Shown here in pieces: positions 59,143 to 64,000 of a DNA stretch of 64,000 nt; the stretch's first letter is position 1; every line of letters begins with the position of its first letter. The translations under genes were made by a program, and so were the position numbers. The stretch spans positions 17,587,357-17,651,356 of the forward strand of contig NC_133302.1 of assembly GCF_005239225.2 (NCBI RefSeq), given 5' to 3'. Source of the stretch: Populus alba. Taxonomy: Eukaryota; Streptophyta; Magnoliopsida; Malpighiales; Salicaceae. The notes beneath the pieces are model-generated. The model did no database searches, was not told the DNA's origin, and worked only from the letters and a program-made list of their open reading frames with translations.

Positions 59143-60502
59143 GTGATCTTTGAATTTGCACATTTCCTGCCTTAAATCTAGCCCACAATATCTAGATAGG
59201 AAAGGAATACGAAATAGAGAAGGAAATTTTCCTTCTTTCCATATGGGGGTAAAAAGGCCAGAACATAAAAAGGGAAAAATAGGGATTAGCTAGGGTGACG
59301 AGAGACATAGAGAGACTTTAGAATATATCAAAAAGAAAAGAGGAGGCGACACAAAAAAGGAGGCAAAAAAGCAGAGAAAAACAAGGGTTGAAAATCACAG
59401 CTGATTGGAAGACACCTAGCTACTTTTTTTGCCACTCTCTGTTTTTTAGTGATGTTCATCGTATCAAGTTTGTTTCTCTTTGATTTAACTTTGGAGTAGA
59501 TTTTTATTCTGGGATTTTTTTATGTAACCTTACTATGAATATGTGAACAACATCTTTGATTGAATTATTACATTAGTTGTTGAGTATTTCATTCTATGTT
59601 TAATGCTTGTGTATGTTTGGCCAACATCTATATGATTTGGAATTCAATTTGAGACTAAGAAGTTTTAGTTGTTGTTTGAAATATCTTAAGAAATCTATAG
59701 GATAGAGATATCCTAGGAACTTTTGTAATCGTTAAAGGTTTTATAGTACTTAATAAATTTTGACAAATTCAGAAATTTCGTAGAGTATATGAAGTTTGCT
59801 TGTCAAAATAATTCATTGATACTTGAGAGGGATTATTGTTTAAATTAGAAAAACCTGATTATCAACGCTAGGAGTAATTAATTCAACTGAGAAAATTCAC
59901 ATAGGAATAATTACGGTAAGTCATAAATCTTAGAACTAGTATAATTGAGTTGAATAATATTTAATCAGTTAGTTGTTTGTTTTTAATTATTAATTTTGTT
60001 TTTGAAACTATCTCATTCGATTCCTCAAATTGATCATAATTTAAAGGATTTTGGTAATTAGTAGTAATTTTTACAAATCCTCATGGGACGATACTTTACT
60101 CATTACTTTATTACTTTTTACAATTCATGCACTTGCGAAATTAATCAACAGATACCCATCACATCCCATTAAATATGAACAAACAGTTCATGCTTATGTT
60201 AACTAGATGTGATGACATAAGTAGTAGAATAATATTATTTTATTATCATGAGATTACATCTCCACTCCTCCAATGTTGTATGAAGTAGGTCAAGCTAGGT
60301 GATATAAAAAGAAGCATGAGTATACAGAGAAAAGGTTTAAAACCTTATACTCTGAGATTTACAACCTTTGAAGATTTTCATTAAAGAAGAAGTCATTACA
60401 GTTTCGAAGTTAAGGTCGTAGAACATACTATGAATGACATACAAAGATCTTAAGGAGTAATTGCTTCCAAAATATTCCCTATGAATTTTGTATCGCCATT
60501 AG

Positions 60503-60520
60503 TTGGCACTGTCTGTGGGA
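60503..60520 (+). other. Primer-binding-like site of a gypsy element
   Basis: TTGGCACTGTCTGTGGGA resembles the TTGGCGCCGTCTGTGGGA site that I know from many plant gypsy elements; two bases differ. Confidence 0.6.
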
Positions 60521-61407
60521 ACTCTTATAAAAAGCTAATTACTTATTTAGCGAGAAACTAAGCTTTGATGATTGTTCCATCTATTACACCAATATAGCAG
60601 ATCCATACACACCAAGGCATATCATATATGCCAACGTTGCTGCTGGTACATCCACCCAACCTCAAATTAATTACTTATTTAGCAAGAAACTAAGCTTTGA
60701 CGATTGTTCCATCTATTACACCAATATAGCAGATCCATACAAACCAAGGCATATCATAAATGCCAAGATTGCTACTGGTACATCCACCCAACCTTAGATT
60801 AAGAATATGGTTGAGCAGATACATTTGCTCTCTAAAGAGGTCATCAGATTGAGAGGATAACTCACTGTTCATCCTCAACTAGCTCGCGATGTCTCAACAC
60901 ATAACTTACCACCTCAGCGACATAGGACCCCTATTGCCCGGAGATGCCTCAGCTATGTAGAGGGATATGGGCAGAATGAGAAGGAACCACCCAAACAACG
61001 TTCTCATAGTCTAGCTTGAGAACATTCACATCGTCCCACGATACCACTAAAAAGAAGTCATCACTCCCATTGTTCTATGCTAGATTCCTCCTATTCATCT
61101 AATTTACACCGAGAACAACTTAGAAAAAAGGTTAAGGAGAACTCACATCATCACCAACCTGACCATCAATATTAGGTGGAAGGTTCCTCTCTATCTAAGA
61201 GAGTCCTCAAAGCCAAGGTTCTAAATGAGTGTCTATACGCAAAGATGAACCTAGATAACCACGATGGACTTACAGACCCTCAAGAGCATATCTAGTATGT
61301 GAGGGAGAGCTTTGAGCTAGTCATTCATGATAATGACATCATGTGCAAGATATTACCCATTACATTTAGAGGGAACGTGAGGACGTGATATCGCATGTTT
61401 ATGGCTT
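60521..61407 (+). mobile_element. Decayed gag of a Ty3/gypsy element
   Basis: Near-continuous frame with internal stops. After a 132-bp duplicated part (60537-60801) it reads VEQIHLLSKEVIRLRG near 60810-60860, a basic His/Arg/Ser-rich part near 60900-61130, then LNECLYAKMNLDNHDGLTDP and IMCKILPITFRGNVRT, the core of the gypsy Gag domain. At 61408 it is cut by the LTR of another element. The missing tryptophan codon in 'RT*YRMF' is a TGA. Confidence 0.75.
60537..60801 (+). repeat. 132-bp in-frame tandem duplication in gag
   Basis: Two copies with an offset of 132 bases (44 codons) share 'attacttatttagc', 'gaaactaagctttga', 'gattgttccatctattacac' and 'caatatagcagatccataca'. The few differences show it is younger than the element. 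Confidence 0.9.
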
Positions 61408-63778
61408 TGTCACATGTATGCGGCATTGCGATGATCGCCCACCACCCTCATCAGGTGTGGAGTGTCTATCTTGTCAAATATAGGAAGACAAGGAATTATT
61501 GTCTTTTATTAGTGGAAAAAATGGAATGGGAGTCGCCACCTAGTATTTTGGTCACTAGGAACCCTAACTGTCTCAGAGATTGGGTACGGAGTCTGCTTGC
61601 GTAAAGGGAAGGTATTAGCACCCCAAATACGTCCTACCTAAGGTAAGCTGCATTGTTTTATTGTTTAATAAAAACTAAGATCTTGTTGTGTTCTCTAATT
61701 TTTGGTCTGTCTATGACTTAAGAAAAGTCCTTCTTGGTAAGGAGGTCATTCTCTTATCGGGTGCTAACATCAAATAAAAAAACTACCTTTTTACTATCAG
61801 GAGTATGTTTTACATATAAATTCATAATCATGGATATTAAAAGAAAAAAATATTTTTTTGGGTGTTTTTTGAAATATTGGCATATTTCTCGTGACTTTAA
61901 TAAACTGGTTATTAAAGCCAAGATGCATACTAATACATATTTTTTGAATTTTTATTATATGAAAATATGATGTGATTTTTTTTTAGACACTTGGCCATAT
62001 ACATGAAAACAAAAAACATTTGTTTTTAAAGAATAAAAAAAACAAACCGATATTAATTAAAATGGATAGAAAAATATGCAAGAAAATCATGGATGTTTTT
62101 GAAAATGTATTTTTTTTTTGTAAATTTTTGAACGGGCCAAACCCAAAATACAATTGGGCTGGGACTGACCCGAATAAAACACAAACTACCTTATATTGGG
62201 TTGGACTCAGCCTAGTCGCGTGGATTGAGCTGATGATCGAACCCTGGTAGGTTATTGTGCCATGCACAATAACCAGCCAAATTTTGCCTCACATTGTAGA
62301 AACATGCACAGTGCACGTTCTGTATGCAAGGGGATGAGACAGGATAACAGAGATGAAAGGACAAGAATTACCTGGAATGGAGGCGCTCTTGTAGCTGAGT
62401 TGACGGTGGTTGGTAGTGACGGTGGTGTTGTTGCATTGACAGACAGTGGTTGCTACAAGAAGAGGAAGAAATGCGAAGAAATCTGCAGAGGCTGATGATG
62501 GTGACAATCATAGTGGTTGATCCGCCTCTTATAAAGATCTGGGTTGGTGGTGGTAGTGGTGGTTATGGCAGGAGGCCGCGGCGGAGAGATAACAGAGAGG
62601 TTCTATTGGTAGCAAAAACTGTGTTAAGGAGGCTGGTTTTTTTGGCTGTCTTTGGATCAAAATTTCTCCACCCCCTGAGCATGAAGATAAAATCTATTTA
62701 TAGGCGGTGGAAAATGGACACTCTGTCTCTTCTAGTACAAACTCTCAGCCCTTGGTTCAACCCAAAAGCATCCCAACCATTGGCTCAAAGTAGGAATGAT
62801 GAACTACCAGTTTTGCAGGAAAAATGGCTGGTTGGGTTGGCCATTTTGAGGTGGTGCCACCGCCTCTACAGCCTCGATCAACCCGAACAGCTTACACTAA
62901 CGTGTGGTAAGATATCACATTATCATTTGCATGTACATTTCATCTAATTGGTGAAGAAACGAGGCGTCAAATGTCTTAGGAAGGTGGCCACCCAACCAGC
63001 TTTGCTGGAAAAGAAGATGAATAGTGTCTTACAATTTAGTCCTTAATTTGTGATTTATTTCTATCTACACCCATGATTGGCTTTAAACTTTTAATTTTGT
63101 TCAAGTTTACCCCTGAAGAACTTCAATTTAAACCCCAGATTTTAGCGCTTTTTTCCCTTTGGTCCTTGGTTTTGGATTTATGCAATTTGACCCTTAATTG
63201 ATTAATAAACTACCAATTTCTTCAATTTGACCCTTGATTTGGTCAATTTTAGTTCCTTTATTTACGCACCTTTTTCAATTTGGTCCTTAGTTTTGGATTT
63301 CTTCAATCAATCTCTAATTAGCCATCAAACTTCAATATCTATGCAATTAAGCCCTTGATTTGACGAAATCAACTCTCAAAAATTGTCTTTTGACCCCTGA
63401 ACTTTAATTTCTTCCAATTAAAGCCTAAATTGACTTAAAAATCAAATTTTCTTGTAATCAAACCCTATATAAATTCAATTAAACCTCCAATGAATTTTTA
63501 TTGAGTCCATAAACATATGATTTTGAACTTTTTTCCTCAAATTTAATTTTTCTTTGTCAACATGGCTCTTCATCTGTAAAATATACCGTCAAATTTTAAT
63601 CTTTGAATTTTTGAGCCTCCTCAACCAAGTTCTAGCCATTTTCTGGGCGCTCTGACATCCTCTTCTCACTATTATTATTTTTTGGATTTTTTTTTGTTTT
63701 TAGTTTGAATATTTTTATTTTTATTTTTTGGAAGAGAAAATGTGATTTTGGGGAATAACCAAAAAATGGGTTATGACA
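61408..63778 (-). mobile_element. 3' LTR (2371 bp) of a minus-strand Tat/Ogre-like element
   Basis: Read on the minus strand it begins TGTCATAACCC and ends ATGTGACA. It follows the solo LTR at 35740-37740 along its length, including the conserved 'gagtcgccacctagtatt' zone (61531-61548 on plus), the 'ggccca' block and the TATA box at 62702-62695. A polypurine tract lies directly upstream (63794-63779), so this is the 3' LTR of an element whose body runs off the right edge. It sits inside the gag of another element. Confidence 0.8.
62695..62702 (-). promoter_or_regulatory. TATA box of the LTR promoter
   Basis: TATAAATA on the minus strand at the position matching 944 and 36604 in the related LTRs. 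Confidence 0.5.
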
Positions 63779-63794
63779 ATTGCCCCCCCTTTTA
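63779..63794 (-). other. Polypurine tract of the minus-strand element
   Basis: TAAAAGGGGGGGCAAT on the minus strand touches the LTR start TGTCATAACCC. The same layout occurs at 20321-20334. Confidence 0.75.
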
Positions 63795-64000
63795 CAATGC
63801 TTATGATAGAAAATCTCATAAGAGATTATAGATAGTAAGCTTTGTAAAGAAGAAAAAGAAAAAGACAACAGACTCACCATATCAATAAATGATGAATTGT
63901 TTGAGGGTTGGAAAGCCCACTCAGAGTAAAAATTGAAAGATGTTTTTTTTAGAAATTTGAAAGATTTTGAAATGGTCAAACTGTAATGGGTAACCTGCCT
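63795..64000 (-). mobile_element. Internal 3' end of the minus-strand retrotransposon (cut by window edge)
   Basis: Noncoding sequence matching 20200-20320 in inverted orientation ('cttctttacaaagcttacta', 'gattttctatcataagcatt'). The coding part of the element must lie beyond the right edge. Confidence 0.65.

Larger units (their letters stand above)
58220..60497 (+). mobile_element. 5' LTR of a Ty3/gypsy element (left border uncertain)
   Basis: The stretch holds a minisatellite, a TATA box and a long noncoding leader, and is followed at 60503 by a primer-binding-like site and at about 60520 by gag. The right border is near 60497 by position. I could not find the TG start, so 58220 is only a minimum. 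Confidence 0.55.

Noticed and set aside
61395..61604. 69-codon open frame at the gag/LTR junction
   Set aside because: It runs from a gag remnant into the LTR of another element and so is a chance fusion.

Overview
This window is plant nuclear DNA, most likely from the Salicaceae (Populus or a close relative). The coding genes have canonical GT-AG introns, intergenic DNA is very AT-rich, and several dispersed repeats look like ones I know from poplar. That organism call is inference from gene structure and repeat types, not from a database search. About one fifth of the window is genes and the rest is mostly nested, decayed transposable elements.

Layout. 1-3.9 kb: the LTR and broken gag of a Ty3/gypsy (Tat/Ogre-like) element. 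6.2-9.0 kb: a decayed CACTA transposon with TNP2-type transposase and a repeat array. 11.07-13.93 kb (minus): a complete three-exon gene for the thylakoid protein PSB33. 14.8-20.6 kb: retrotransposon pieces enclosing a second, inverted CACTA remnant, a clean hAT-type MITE and an 88-bp tandem array. 23.86-27.51 kb (plus): an intact single-exon CC-NB-LRR resistance gene. 31-35.3 kb: a diverged direct-repeat pair, probably an old LTR element. 35.7-38.1 kb: a hAT-type MITE split by a 2-kb solo LTR. 41.4-43.4 kb (plus): a three-exon DUF506 gene. 44.0-49.5 kb (minus): a 13-exon alpha/beta-hydrolase of ABHD11 type. 51.0-53.2 kb (plus): an E-class PPR gene. 53.5-57.1 kb (minus): a five-exon plastid NTF2-like gene. 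58-61.4 kb: LTR with a 33-bp minisatellite, primer-binding-like site and gag remnant, split at 61.4 kb by an inverted LTR that runs to 63.8 kb, with its element continuing off the right edge.

Gene relations. The hydrolase and PPR genes diverge from a shared interval of about 0.5 kb. DUF506 and hydrolase are tail to tail, as are PPR and NTF2-like. By my recollection the PPR, NTF2-like and PSB33 genes correspond to the Arabidopsis neighbours At1g71490, At1g71480 and At1g71500, which suggests an ancestral block now spread apart by transposons, the CC-NB-LRR gene and the two genes near 41-49 kb. The clearest functions are plastid ones (PSB33, NTF2-like), organelle RNA processing (PPR) and immunity (CC-NB-LRR).

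I found no convincing wholly new system. The most unusual points are a one-helix chlorophyll-protein-like motif at the end of the cluster-less Rieske-like protein, a candidate splice donor kept in three related LTRs, two hAT-type MITEs with readable 8-bp target duplications, and three tandem arrays within mobile elements. I recognised no tRNA, rRNA or small RNA gene.
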